Made by a program: the position numbers and the translations under genes
Notes under the pieces: generated by a model
What the model was told of the DNA's origin: nothing
Databases searched by the model: none
What the model saw: the letters and a program-made list of their open reading frames with translations, nothing else
Source: Streptomyces rimosus
Lineage (GTDB): Bacteria > Actinomycetota > Actinomycetes > Streptomycetales > Streptomycetaceae
Assembly: GCF_008704655.1 (NCBI RefSeq)
Contig: NZ_CP023688.1
Coordinates: 4,526,001 to 4,590,000 of the forward strand
Length of the DNA: 64,000 bases
Direction: 5' to 3'
In this document: in pieces, positions 35,106-45,850 of the stretch
Layout: each line of letters opens with the position of its first letter
Position numbering within the stretch: position 1 is the stretch's first letter

Positions 35106-35753
35106 ATGCCCGCCCAAAACTCCCTCACCACAACCCGCGACGCCTACGACGCCGCCGCCACCACCTACGCGCAGCTGTTCCGCGACTCGCTGCGTGAAAG
35201 CCCCCTGGATCGCGCGGCCTTGGGTGTCTTCGCCGAGGCCGTGAGCGCGAGCGGGGGCGGGCAGGTCGCGGACCTGGGGTGTGGGCCCGGCCATATCACT
35301 GCTTATCTGGGCGAGCTGGGGCTGTCGGCGTTCGGCGTCGATGCTTCTCCCGCGATGATCGAGCTGGCTCGGCAGAGCTATGCCGACCTGCGGTTCGATG
35401 TGGGATCGATGGCCGCGTTGGACATCGCCGACGGCGCGCTGGGCGGCGTACTGTCGCGTTGGTCCATCATTCACACCCCGCCGCAAGAAGTGCCCGCCAT
35501 TCTGGCGGAGTTCCACCGTGTGCTGGCGCCCGGCGGCCACCTCCTGATCGGCTTCTCGGCGAGCGAGGATGCCTCGTGTCCGACGCAGGTCTTCGATCAC
35601 GCGGTCGCGCCGGCCTACCGGTGGTGGCCCGATCACCTCTCCGGGCTGCTACGCACGGCCGGGTTGGCGGAGGTGGCCCGGATGGTGCGCGAGCCCCAGC
35701 CGACCGACCGGCGGCAGTTCCGGGAGGTTCACCTGCTCGCCCGTAAAGGCTAG
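35106..35753 (+). CDS. Class I SAM-dependent methyltransferase
   Basis: A 215-aa Rossmann-fold methyltransferase of the Methyltransf_11/25 type. Motif I is VADLGCGPGHITAYLG (about residues 54-70), the acidic residue binding SAM is in GVDASPAM, and the post-motif is LAPGGHLLIGF. The start is ATG 35106 with a weak ribosome-binding site. The substrate is unknown; small-molecule or quinone-type methylation is usual for this group. It converges on thiC with a shared bidirectional hairpin. Confidence 0.85.
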   Translation: MPAQNSLTTTRDAYDAAATTYAQLFRDSLRESPLDRAALGVFAEAVSASGGGQVADLGCGPGHITAYLGELGLSAFGVDASPAMIELARQSYADLRFDVGSMAALDIADGALGGVLSRWSIIHTPPQEVPAILAEFHRVLAPGGHLLIGFSASEDASCPTQVFDHAVAPAYRWWPDHLSGLLRTAGLAEVARMVREPQPTDRRQFREVHLLARKG

Positions 35754-35772
35754 TCAGCGCCTCCGTGGATAT

Positions 35773-35800
35773 GGGAGGCCCCGGGTACGCGAGGCCTCCC
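35773..35800. terminator. Bidirectional terminator between methyltransferase and thiC
   Basis: GGGAGGCC and GGCCTCCC enclose a 12-nt loop in the 56-bp gap between the two convergent stop codons. Confidence 0.65.
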
Positions 35801-35809
35801 GTCCGTCAC

Positions 35810-37733
<1,924 letters not shown>

Positions 37734-37813
37734 ATTGCAAAGGTGCCACCACGGTAGCGGCCGGTGTGGCGCGGTGAACAGGGGGCCCTGCCGGTTCTTG
37801 CGATGATCGGGCG

Positions 37814-39370
37814 GTGACCAGCAACGAGCCCTCGCACTCCGCGCACCACCACGATCCGGGTCAGGCGCACGGGCACGGTGCCGATCCGCGGCACACCGTG
37901 CCGGGTGACGGCCGTGGGACCGGCGCTGCCGGGGACGGCGTTCACGGCGCCGCTCCAGCCGCGCCCGGGGACGGCGCCCACGCCCACCGGCATGCCTCCG
38001 GCCATGGGCACAGCCACGCCCACGGCCATGCCCCGGCCGCCCCCGTCTCCCGTCATCTGCGCAAGGTCATCGCCGCCGTGCTGATCCCCTTCGCCGTCGC
38101 GGTCCTGGCCGGGCTGGTCGTGCTGTGGCCGGGCGGGGCGCCCGGCCACAAGCCGTCCGGTGTCGGTTTCGACCAGCCGACCGAGAAGGCGAAGGTGGTG
38201 AAGGTGGAGGAGGTGAACTGCGCGGACGTACACGCCCAGCAGCAACAGCAACCTTCGCAGCAGCAACCGCCCTCGTCCGCGGGCCCCCAGCGGCCCCAGC
38301 ACTGCGAGCGGGCGGTCATCGAGGTGACGACCGGCAAGGACACCGGCCGGCGGTTCGAGTCGATCGTGACGCCGGACGCCACCCGCCACTACAAGGCCGG
38401 TCAGGGAGTCGTGGTCGCGTATGCGCCCAAGGCGCCCAAAGACCTGCAGTATTCGGTCACGGATGTGGATCGGACCGTACCGATGTGGGTACTTGCCGCC
38501 ATCTTCGCGGCAGCCGTGGTCGTCGTCGGACGGTTGCGCGGTGTGCTCGCGCTCGTCGCGCTGGTCGTGAGCTTCGCGGTCCTGACGCTGTTCATCCTCC
38601 CCGCCATCCTCCAGGGCTCGAATCCCCTGCTGGTCGCCGTGGTCGGAGGCAGCGCGATCATGCTCGTCGCCCTCTACATGTGCCACGGGCTGACGGCCCG
38701 TACGTCCGTCGCCGTCCTGGGCACGCTCGTCTCCCTGCTGCTCATCGGCCTGCTCGGCTCGCTCTTCATCGGGTGGGCGCTGCTGACCGGCAACACCGAC
38801 GACCAGACCGGGCTGGTGCACGGCCTGTACCCGGACATCGAGATCCGCGGCCTGCTGCTGGCGGGCATCATCATCGGTTCGCTGGGCGTGCTGGACGATG
38901 TGACCGTCACGCAGACCGCCGCGGTGTGGGAGCTGAAGGAGGCGGACCCGTCGGCGGGCTGGCGCAAGCTGTACTCGTCGGCGATGCGGATCGGGCGTGA
39001 TCACATCGCGTCCGTCGTGAACACACTCGTACTCGCCTACGCGGGCGCCGCACTGCCGCTGCTTTTGCTGTTCTCGATCGCACAGAGCAGTGTCGGTACG
39101 GTCGCCACGAGCGAAGTGGTCGCCGAGGAGATCGTACGGACGCTGGTGGGCAGCATCGGGCTGGTCGCGTCCGTACCGCTGACCACGCTGCTGGCCGCGC
39201 TGGTCGTCTCGGCGGACCGGGACGCCGTGGGAGCCGTCACGTCCGGCGCGGGGCGGGGTTCCGGCCTTACGGGGGCGGGCGAGGGCGTCGGGGGCACGGG
39301 TACGGGGCGGAGCGGCACGGGCCGGCGGTCCGTACGCGGTGGGCACGGCAAGCGGCGGCGCGCACGCTGA
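37814..39370 (+). CDS. YibE/F family membrane protein with His-rich N-terminus
   Basis: A 518-aa protein, GTG start. Residues 1-80 are His-rich (HHHDPGQAHGHG, HGHSHAHGHA), then one membrane helix, an extracytoplasmic region with a Gln/Pro-rich segment and the conserved RFESIV, and about seven C-terminal helices of the YibE/F domain (GVLDDVTVTQTAAVWEL is diagnostic). Known relatives are uncharacterised membrane proteins; a transport or metal role is often guessed. The His clusters suggest metal binding but may be variable low-complexity sequence. It is divergent from thiC. Confidence 0.88.
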   Translation: MTSNEPSHSAHHHDPGQAHGHGADPRHTVPGDGRGTGAAGDGVHGAAPAAPGDGAHAHRHASGHGHSHAHGHAPAAPVSRHLRKVIAAVLIPFAVAVLAGLVVLWPGGAPGHKPSGVGFDQPTEKAKVVKVEEVNCADVHAQQQQQPSQQQPPSSAGPQRPQHCERAVIEVTTGKDTGRRFESIVTPDATRHYKAGQGVVVAYAPKAPKDLQYSVTDVDRTVPMWVLAAIFAAAVVVVGRLRGVLALVALVVSFAVLTLFILPAILQGSNPLLVAVVGGSAIMLVALYMCHGLTARTSVAVLGTLVSLLLIGLLGSLFIGWALLTGNTDDQTGLVHGLYPDIEIRGLLLAGIIIGSLGVLDDVTVTQTAAVWELKEADPSAGWRKLYSSAMRIGRDHIASVVNTLVLAYAGAALPLLLLFSIAQSSVGTVATSEVVAEEIVRTLVGSIGLVASVPLTTLLAALVVSADRDAVGAVTSGAGRGSGLTGAGEGVGGTGTGRSGTGRRSVRGGHGKRRRAR

Positions 39371-39472
39371 ACCGGCCGGGCGGGCAGCCGGCAACGGCCC
39401 ACGGGCGAACGGAGCCGGGCGGCCGACGACGGCCCGCCGACGCGCTGAGCCGGCCGGCCCGCCGACCGCCGT

Positions 39473-39898
39473 TCACCCCGCCTTCTGCGCCTCCGAAAGA
39501 ATGCGGTCCAACGTCGAGTCGAGCGTGTCGCACACCTCTTCCTCCCCGATCGGCACCAGTCGGTCCGTACGGTCGAGGAAGGCGACCAGCGGTGGGGCAC
39601 CGGCGCGGAACAGCGCGCGTTCATCGCCCACCTGGAGGCCGATGAAGACGTCGCTGAGGTGCTCGGAGGAGGCGGGCCCGATGCGCACATCGCCTTCCCC
39701 GGACGGCTTGCTGAGCCCGTCGAGCAGCAGCTCCCGGCTGAACGCCCAGGTCACGGGCGCATCGCCGGGGAGGTCGAAGGTGAAGCTGACCGCATAGGGG
39801 TCCGCGGAATCGAAGAACAGCTCCACCGGAATACGGAAAGCGAGCTCCTCGGACACGAGGAAGCTCATGATCACTTCTGCCTGAACTGTGTCGGTCAT
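39473..39898 (-). CDS. ssgA: Sporulation and cell division protein SsgA
   Basis: A 141-aa SsgA-like (SALP) protein. The start is ATG 39898 (MTDTVQAEVIMSFLVSEEL), matching the recalled N-terminus of S. griseus/S. coelicolor SsgA. Core motifs FDLPGDAPVTWAFSRELLLDGL and LFRAGAPPLVAFLDRTDRLVP are those of SsgA itself rather than SsgB-G. It localises to future septum and branch sites and helps activate sporulation-specific division via SsgB and FtsZ. The ssgR gene lies 104 bp upstream on the same strand, as in S. coelicolor, where SsgR activates ssgA. Confidence 0.92.
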   Translation of the reverse strand: MTDTVQAEVIMSFLVSEELAFRIPVELFFDSADPYAVSFTFDLPGDAPVTWAFSRELLLDGLSKPSGEGDVRIGPASSEHLSDVFIGLQVGDERALFRAGAPPLVAFLDRTDRLVPIGEEEVCDTLDSTLDRILSEAQKAG

Positions 39899-40002
39899 CA
39901 ACCTCTGCCCCGTACTTGGTCGGAGATGGCCAGGAATCGTCCCTCTTGGCCCCATTGACGCCATCGTCGGTCACGTGCAAGCGGATCACAAGGAGTGATT
40001 TT

Positions 40003-40773
40003 TCAGATACTGATAGAGAAGGCGAGTGTCGTCAGTGTCGCCTCCGCCATTCTGCGTAGTCGATCGGTAACGCAGTGTAGCCGCTGGGCGTCCCTCGCGG
40101 GAAGGGAAATCGCCATGGTCGCGGCCGCCGAACCGACCTGGATGGGAATCGCCGAGCATACTGTGCCCAAGGCATATTCCTGTTGTTCATAGGCGACTTG
40201 GGCGCGGCGCACACTGTCCAGCCGGTGCAGCAGGTCGTCCTCGGAGCGCACCGAGTACGGCGTCAACGGCTGCACCGGATACCGCGCCAAGTGGTCCTTC
40301 CTGGCCTGCTCGTCGAGCTGCGCCAGCAGACACTGGCCGATCGCGTGCGCGTGAGCCGTCGTACGAAAGTCCGCCCACTCCTCCACCGGCGGCCGCCGCC
40401 GATCGTCGGTGGCGGCCACCACCTCCACCTCGCCTTCCCGGTAGACGGCGAAGTAGACCGCGGCGTCGAGCCGTTTGCCCGCGACCGCCAGCGTGTCCGC
40501 GATCTCGGCACGGCGATGGCACTCGGCGCCCGCCCGCCCGATGGTGCCGGCGGCCTCGCCGTAGACGAACACCCCGTTCTCGCGCCGCAGGTAGCCCTCG
40601 TGCGTCAGGGTCCGCAGCAGGTGGTACGTGGTGGGAAGCGGTAACCCCGCCTCTCTGGCCAGCTGTTTGGCGGGCGCACCGGCGGGGTGCGCGCCCACCG
40701 CCTCCAGTAGGCGCAGCGCCCGCTGGACCGAGCCGATCAATGTCGGGTGCGAGACGGATTCGCCGTTCACCAT
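40003..40773 (-). CDS. ssgR: IclR-type activator SsgR
   Basis: A 256-aa IclR family regulator that directly precedes ssgA, the arrangement of SsgR in Streptomyces. The start is set at ATG 40773 (MVNGESVSHPTLIGSVQRALRLLE); GTG one codon on is equally possible. The winged helix is at about 14-75 (AKQLAREAGLPLPTTYHLLRTL), then the IclR effector domain. The Leu in EAGLPLP is encoded by TTA (40642-40644), a codon read only by the bldA tRNA in Streptomyces, so translation should be developmentally limited. The gene activates ssgA in S. coelicolor. Confidence 0.92.
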   Translation of the reverse strand: MVNGESVSHPTLIGSVQRALRLLEAVGAHPAGAPAKQLAREAGLPLPTTYHLLRTLTHEGYLRRENGVFVYGEAAGTIGRAGAECHRRAEIADTLAVAGKRLDAAVYFAVYREGEVEVVAATDDRRRPPVEEWADFRTTAHAHAIGQCLLAQLDEQARKDHLARYPVQPLTPYSVRSEDDLLHRLDSVRRAQVAYEQQEYALGTVCSAIPIQVGSAAATMAISLPARDAQRLHCVTDRLRRMAEATLTTLAFSISI

Positions 40774-41258
40774 TGCCAACGCCAACCCCCCTGATCGGGA
40801 CGCCGGGGCGCGGGTCGGCCCCGACGGCGGGAGCCGCTCCCGCTTCGGCCGCGTCTCCCAGGGGCCCCGTCGTCGACGCCCGGTCCAGCCGTGCCTCACA
40901 CGTTATTTTCCGGAACGTCACCATCCGGAAGACGCCTGCGAACGGCACTCTAGCTTGGCCGCCGGGGGCAGCAGGGCGATTGGTAGGCGAGATTGCCCAG
41001 GCCGCGGAGGCCAGGCATGGGGCGGGTGTAACAGGGCAGGATGCCCCGTACCGGAGCGGGCCGCGCCCGGAAAGGGAAACGCCCCGCTCCCAGGAGGGGC
41101 GGGGCGTACAGCTTGGGGCGGTGGGGGAGAGCGGACGTACCGCCCGGTGCGGCAACGGAGACGGGCCCGCCCGCAGGAAGCGGGGCCACGCCCCGCCCGG
41201 CGGACTCAGACCCGGGCCCGGCCCCCGGCGTACCGCCCGGTCGTTCCGGCGGCCTCCG
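40774..41258. other. Intergenic region upstream of ssgR
   Basis: A 485-bp region containing the ssgR promoter and the 3' flank of the DUF5326 gene, including a terminator hairpin at 41080-41106. No gene is supported. Confidence 0.45.
41080..41106. terminator. Hairpin downstream of DUF5326 gene
   Basis: CGCCCCGC and GCGGGGCG arms, extended by internal TCC/GGA pairs, form a GC-rich hairpin 150 bp past the DUF5326 stop and about 300 bp before ssgR. Confidence 0.45.
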
Positions 41259-41483
41259 TCACCACTCGCTCCGCGAGGAGGACGACGAGGAGCCGGTCAG
41301 CCTGCGCACCAGGTAGACGACACCGGCGATCAGCGCCACCGCGATGAGGACCTTGAAGAGCAGGCCGATCAGGAACCCGACCGCGCTGGCGATCAGGCTG
41401 CCGAACACCACCAGCAGGACGACGGGCACCACGACCCAGGTCACCCACCACGGAAGTCCTGCGAACGTCCCCTTGCCGGCCAT
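41259..41483 (-). CDS. DUF5326 family small membrane protein
   Basis: A 74-aa protein from ATG 41483 (MAGKGTFAGLPWWVTWVVVP). It has two hydrophobic helices (about 12-35 and 38-62) and a Ser-rich tail ending SSSSSSRSEW, as in the Streptomyces DUF5326 family. The longer open frame upstream is not conserved-looking. Function unknown. Confidence 0.78.
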   Translation of the reverse strand: MAGKGTFAGLPWWVTWVVVPVVLLVVFGSLIASAVGFLIGLLFKVLIAVALIAGVVYLVRRLTGSSSSSSRSEW

Positions 41484-41735
41484 TGCTCTGCCCTGCTTTC
41501 TGCGTCGTCTGCGCGTGTGTCGCTGTGCCGATGTGATGCCTTGATCACGCGGTCCGCGGTCCGTGGACCTGTTCAACGTCCCGCATCCGTAGTGCGTGCC
41601 CGTTGCCGCGGGCGAGGGGCCCGAAGCTCTGTTCCCCCCTGCACCATCGATGCTAGGGCGGGGCACGGCGGAACGGACGCCGCGCGTCCCCGGCCCTCCC
41701 CTGAACCGTCCCCTACGGGTCCCCGGGGGCCCGCC

Positions 41736-42053
41736 TCAGCTTTCGGGCGGAGAAAAGACCACCATGACCCGCAGGTCCTCGCTGATGTGATGGAACTTGT
41801 GCGGCACCCCGGCGGGCACATAGACCACGCTGCCGCGCGCCACCGAGGTCGTCTCCATGCCGACCGTGATCGCCGCCCGCCCGCTGACCACCAGGTACAC
41901 CTCGTCCTGGTGGTGCGGCTGCTGCGGATCGACGCTGCCCGCGTCGAGTGCGTAGAGCCCGACCGACATGTTCCGTTCCCGCAGGAACTGCAGATACGCG
42001 CCGTCGTTCGCGGCCCGCTCCGCCTCCAGTTCGTCGAGCCTGAAAGCCTTCAT
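41736..42053 (-). CDS. Small cupin domain protein
   Basis: A 105-aa single-domain cupin. The start is ATG 42053 (MKAFRLDELEAERAAND). Cupin motif 1 includes PHHQDEVYLVVSG (two His and a Glu as metal ligands), and motif 2 includes PAGVPHKFHHI (third His). It probably binds one divalent metal; whether it is an isomerase, dioxygenase or sensor is not evident. It is divergent from the holin-like membrane gene with a 48-bp gap. Confidence 0.85.
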   Translation of the reverse strand: MKAFRLDELEAERAANDGAYLQFLRERNMSVGLYALDAGSVDPQQPHHQDEVYLVVSGRAAITVGMETTSVARGSVVYVPAGVPHKFHHISEDLRVMVVFSPPES

Positions 42054-42101
42054 GCCCTTGGCACCCCTCGAAGAGTCCGTCTCGTCTGCGACGATCTCAC
42101 C

Positions 42102-42482
42102 ATGAAGAATTTCGTGGTCAAGACGATCGCCAATGCCGCGGCGCTTGCCGTGGCCATCTGGCTGTTGAAGGACATCACGCTCACCGGGGAGAACACCGGT
42201 CGCAAGGCGCTGACGCTGGTCCTGGTCGCGCTGATCTTCGGTGTGGTGAACTTCGTCGTCAAACCCGTGGTGAAGCTGCTGTCCTTCCCCCTCTTCATCC
42301 TCACCCTCGGCCTGATCACGCTCGTGATCAACGCGCTGATGCTGCTGCTCACATCGTGGCTGGCGGACAAGTTCCACCTCGCCTTCCATGTGGAGGGCTT
42401 CTGGACCGCCGTACTGGGCGGCGTGATCATTTCGATCGTCTCCTGGGCGCTGCACGTGGTGCTGCCCGACGACCAGGACTGA
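42102..42482 (+). CDS. Phage holin family 4 (PF04020-like) membrane protein
   Basis: A 126-aa protein with four hydrophobic helices, starting MKNFVVKTIANAAALAVAIW. ALIFGVVNFVVKPVVKLLSFPLF is the conserved block of the family, present in most Streptomyces as a housekeeping membrane protein rather than a phage lysis gene. It is followed 43 bp later by the phosphatase gene and may be co-transcribed. Confidence 0.85.
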   Translation: MKNFVVKTIANAAALAVAIWLLKDITLTGENTGRKALTLVLVALIFGVVNFVVKPVVKLLSFPLFILTLGLITLVINALMLLLTSWLADKFHLAFHVEGFWTAVLGGVIISIVSWALHVVLPDDQD

Positions 42483-42525
42483 CCCCGGTACGGATACGGC
42501 GATCACGAAACGACAGGACCGACAC

Positions 42526-43242
42526 GTGCACTCCCCGATAACCGGCCCGGCTTCGACATCGGCATCGACGCCGTCGCGGAAGCCGTCGCCGTCAGCGGTA
42601 CGGGACGCTTCGGCCCGCCTTCAAGCGGCCGCCACCTCCCCGTACCGGGTCTGCTTCGTCTGCACCGGCAACATCTGCCGCTCCCCGATGGCCGAGGCCG
42701 TCTTCCGCGCGCGCGTCGAGGAGGCCGGTCTCGACGGGCTGGTCGAGGTGGACAGCGTCGGCACCGGCGGCTGGCACGAGGGGGACGGCGCCGACCCGCG
42801 CACCGTCGCCGTCCTGCGTGCCGCCGGTTACGAGGAGGACCACAGCGCCCGTCAGTTCCAGGCCGACTGGTTCGGCCGGCTCGACCTCGTCATCGCGCTG
42901 GACGACGGGCACCTGCGCGCGCTGCGCCGGCTGGCGCCCACCGCCCAGGACGCCGCCAAGGTGCGGCTGCTGCGCTCGTACGATCCGGCTGTGATCTCCG
43001 ACGGCCCGGCCCCGCACTCCCACGATCTGGACGTGCCCGACCCGTATTACGGCGGTATGGCAGGGTTCGAGGAATGCCTGGAGATGGTCGAGGCCGCGAG
43101 CGAGGGACTGCTGCCGGCGGTACGGGACGCGCTCGCCGCGCGGGGACAGATCACCGGGGAAGTGCCGCGGGGCGCGACGGCTCCTGTAGGCGCCCCGGTT
43201 GCCGTCGCGGGCGTCCCGGTAGCCGTGGAGGACGCGCCGTAA
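42526..43242 (+). CDS. Low molecular weight protein-tyrosine phosphatase
   Basis: A 238-aa PtpA-type phosphatase, GTG start with AGGA 8 nt upstream. The active-site loop CTGNICRS has Cys46 and Arg52 (CX5R); the general acid is the Asp of DVPDPYYGG. N- and C-terminal extensions (about 38 and 25 residues, Ser/Pro- and Ala/Val/Pro-rich) exceed the usual 160-aa core and look disordered. In Streptomyces PtpA-like enzymes affect secondary metabolism. It is followed by the cystathionine lyase gene in the same orientation (49-bp gap). Confidence 0.9.
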   Translation: MHSPITGPASTSASTPSRKPSPSAVRDASARLQAAATSPYRVCFVCTGNICRSPMAEAVFRARVEEAGLDGLVEVDSVGTGGWHEGDGADPRTVAVLRAAGYEEDHSARQFQADWFGRLDLVIALDDGHLRALRRLAPTAQDAAKVRLLRSYDPAVISDGPAPHSHDLDVPDPYYGGMAGFEECLEMVEAASEGLLPAVRDALAARGQITGEVPRGATAPVGAPVAVAGVPVAVEDAP

Positions 43243-43291
43243 GGCCGCGGCTCCGGCTCCGTCAGGCCCGTATTCACAAGGAGACACGCGC

Positions 43292-44428
43292 ATGACAGGT
43301 GACAGCACACGGGCCGTACGGGCCGGACTCCCGGCGGCCGAGGCCTACGAACCGTCCCTCCCCGGCCCGGTCTTCGCCGCGCACTACCACCTGCCCGGCG
43401 ACGCCACCGGTCCGTACACCTACGGCCGCGACTCCAACCCCACCTGGACCCGGCTGGAGGCGGCCATCGGCGAACTGGAGTCCCCGGACGCGGACGCGCA
43501 CACCGTGTCCTTCGCCTCCGGCATGGCCGCCGTCTCCGCCGTCCTCTTCTCCTGCCTGCGCAACGGCGACGCCGTCGTGCTCCCCGACGACGGCTACCAG
43601 CTGCTGCCCGCCGTACGCGCGCGCTTGGAGAGCTACGGCATCGAGGTCCGTACGGCGCCCACCGCGGGCGACGCGCAGCTCGGCGTACTCGACGGTGCCC
43701 GGCTGCTGTGGATCGAGACACCCTCCAACCCCGGCCTGGACGTCTGCGACATCCGGCGGCTGGCCGAGGCCGCGCACGCGCGCGGCGCCCTGGTCGCCGT
43801 CGACAACACCCTGGCCACCCCGCTCGGCCAGCGCCCCCTGGAACTCGGCGCCGACTTCTCGGTGGCCAGCGGCACCAAGGCGCTGACCGGACACGGCGAC
43901 GTGCTCCTCGGGTACGTCACCACCCGCGACCCGGCGCTCGCCGACTCCGTACGGATGTGGCGCAAAACCGTCGGTGCGATCCCCGGCCCCATGGAGGCGT
44001 GGCTGACCCACCGTTCGCTCGCCACGCTCGCCCTGCGGGTGCGCCAGCAGTCCGCAGGGGCGCTCGCGCTCGCCACGGCACTGCGCGAACGCCCCGAGGT
44101 CACGGGCCTGCGCCACCCCGGGCTGCCGTCCGACCCCGCCCACGAGCAGGCCGTACGGCAGATGCGCGCGGACCGCTTCGGCTCCGTGGTCTCCTTCACG
44201 CTGCCCGACCGCGCCCACGCGGAACGCTTCCTGGCGGCACTGACCCTCGTGGACGACGCGACCAGCTTCGGCGGCGTACGGTCCACCGCTGAGCGGCGCG
44301 GACGGTGGGGCGGCGACGCGGTGCCGGAAGGTTTCATCCGCTTCTCGGTCGGCGTGGAGGAGCCAGCTGACCTGATTGCGGATGTGATGGGGGCGCTGGA
44401 TGCGGCTTCGGGTGCGGGAAGCAGCTGA
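43292..44428 (+). CDS. Cystathionine gamma-lyase-type PLP enzyme
   Basis: A 378-aa Cys/Met-metabolism PLP enzyme. PLP-binding Lys196 is in SVASGTKALTGH; other motifs are SFASGMAAVSAV, ETPSNPGLDVCDI and VDNTLATPLGQ. It should split cystathionine into cysteine, 2-oxobutyrate and ammonia, or act as a related gamma-lyase. AAGGAG lies before the ATG at 43292. A strong hairpin terminator follows. Substrate choice within the family is not settled by sequence. Confidence 0.88.
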   Translation: MTGDSTRAVRAGLPAAEAYEPSLPGPVFAAHYHLPGDATGPYTYGRDSNPTWTRLEAAIGELESPDADAHTVSFASGMAAVSAVLFSCLRNGDAVVLPDDGYQLLPAVRARLESYGIEVRTAPTAGDAQLGVLDGARLLWIETPSNPGLDVCDIRRLAEAAHARGALVAVDNTLATPLGQRPLELGADFSVASGTKALTGHGDVLLGYVTTRDPALADSVRMWRKTVGAIPGPMEAWLTHRSLATLALRVRQQSAGALALATALRERPEVTGLRHPGLPSDPAHEQAVRQMRADRFGSVVSFTLPDRAHAERFLAALTLVDDATSFGGVRSTAERRGRWGGDAVPEGFIRFSVGVEEPADLIADVMGALDAASGAGSS

Positions 44429-44517
44429 CACGGCCCTCGGGGAACCGAGTCCAGGGGCTCAGGCCGTACGGCCGGTCCTCGCCCTTCCCGGTCCGTACCA
44501 ACGCCGCTACGTAAAGC

Positions 44518-44556
44518 GGGCTGGCAGGGTATCCCCCCTCGGCACCCTGCCAGCCC
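44518..44556 (+). terminator. Strong terminator after cystathionine lyase gene
   Basis: GGGCTGGCAGGGT and its exact complement (13-bp arms) enclose a 13-nt loop, 90 bp past the stop. Confidence 0.75.
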
Positions 44557-44598
44557 CGGTTCTCGGCACTACGAACCGCGCAGACAAGGCTAGTTGAC

Positions 44599-44653
44599 TC
44601 AGCGTCAGTGTCCAATCACGCTGACGACACAGTCCTATCGACAAATTTATAGT
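44599..44653 (+). promoter_or_regulatory. Inverted repeat and -10 element upstream of LysR gene
   Basis: TCAGCGT-N12-ACGCTGA (44599-44624) is a perfect 7-bp dyad. TATAGT at 44648-44653 is a plausible -10, giving a leader of about 35 nt. The dyad lies where an autoregulating LysR protein or another factor would bind. Confidence 0.4.
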
Positions 44654-44693
44654 TGGGCGGGCCCCGGGGGTGCCGGAGCGGAAGGGGGTACGC

Positions 44694-45590
44694 GTGGACC
44701 TTGCCTTATTACGCACGTTCGTCACGGTGCACCGAGCGGGCTCCTTCACCCGGGCCGCCGCCCTGCTGGGCCTCTCCCAGCCCGCCGTGACCAGCCAGAT
44801 ACGCAGCCTGGAGCGGCAGTTGGGCCGCCCGCTCTTCCTCCGCAAGGCCCGTGGCGTCACCCCCACCACCGTCGGCGACGAACTCGCCCACAAGGTGGCG
44901 CCCCACTTGGACGCGCTCACCGAGATCACCGAAGCCGGGCTCGACGAGGAGTCCGCCATCCGTACGCTGCACCTCGCCGGGCCGCCGGAATTCACCTCCC
45001 AGCGCGCGCTACCGGCCCTCACCCCGCTCATAGACCAAGGGCTTTGCGTACGCACCGCCTTCGGCTCCGCGGACGAGCTGCTGTCCGGCCTCGCCGACGG
45101 CCACCACGACCTCGCGATCACCACCATCCGGCCCCGCGGCGCCCTGCTCACCGCGACGCCGCTGTGCGACGAGGAGCACGTCCTGATAGCCGCTCCCCGG
45201 TGGGCCGCGCGCCTCGGCGGCCCGGCGGCCGTCCAGGCCAAGGGTGTGCGCGCGCTCGACCCCGTACCGCTCGTCGAGGTCCACGAAAGCCTGCCGCTGG
45301 TCTCCCGGTACTGGACCGCCGTCTTCGACACCCCGCCCGCGGCCTCCGCCACCGTCATCGCCTCGGACCTACGGGCGGTACTGGCGTGCGTGACGGCCGG
45401 CGCCGGCCTGGCGGTACTGCCCCGCTACCTGTGCGCCGACGCGCTCGACAGCGGCGAGATCGTCGCCCTCCTGGATCCCCCCGTACCGCCCCTGCGTACG
45501 TACTTTCTGGCCACCCGGGCAGGCACACTGGCGCTGCCGCACATCGCGCGCCCGCATGAGTGGCTGCTGCGGGCGGCGGTGGAGTGGTGA
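44694..45590 (+). CDS. LysR family regulator with tandem TTA codons
   Basis: A 298-aa LysR-type regulator. The start is GTG 44694 with AAGGGGG 7 nt upstream; GTG 44670 is the longest option. The winged helix covers residues 1-60 (LLRTFVTVHRAGSFTRAAALLG), followed by a two-lobe effector domain. Leu5 and Leu6 are encoded by TTA TTA (44706-44711), so translation should depend on the bldA tRNA. It is not divergent to a metabolic gene; it follows the cystathionine lyase gene after a terminator, so its regulon is unclear. Confidence 0.9.
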   Translation: MDLALLRTFVTVHRAGSFTRAAALLGLSQPAVTSQIRSLERQLGRPLFLRKARGVTPTTVGDELAHKVAPHLDALTEITEAGLDEESAIRTLHLAGPPEFTSQRALPALTPLIDQGLCVRTAFGSADELLSGLADGHHDLAITTIRPRGALLTATPLCDEEHVLIAAPRWAARLGGPAAVQAKGVRALDPVPLVEVHESLPLVSRYWTAVFDTPPAASATVIASDLRAVLACVTAGAGLAVLPRYLCADALDSGEIVALLDPPVPPLRTYFLATRAGTLALPHIARPHEWLLRAAVEW

Positions 45591-45610
45591 AGGGGGTCGG
45601 GCGGCCGAGC

Positions 45611-45661
45611 TCGGTGCGGGTATTCAGGTCCGGTGCGGGTACTCGGGGTCGGTGCGGGTAC
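45611..45661. repeat. Short tandem repeats upstream of NUDIX gene
   Basis: Three copies of a TCGGTGCGGGTA-type unit at roughly 20-bp spacing in the 260-bp gap between the LysR and NUDIX genes. No gene is supported in this gap. Confidence 0.4.
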
Positions 45662-45850
45662 GGCTGTGGATGTCACGGGTGCGGGGGCCACTGGCCCCGC
45701 TACGGGGATCGATGCCGGTCGGCAGGCCGGAAGCCAGAGCTCGGGTGTCGGGCCGCTCTCCGGCCCTCGGCCGGACCACGTCTCGCCCGCGTCGCGACGG
45801 ACTGGTGGGACGGTGGTTTCACCGCGCCCCTGCTGCGGCATCTGTCCCGT

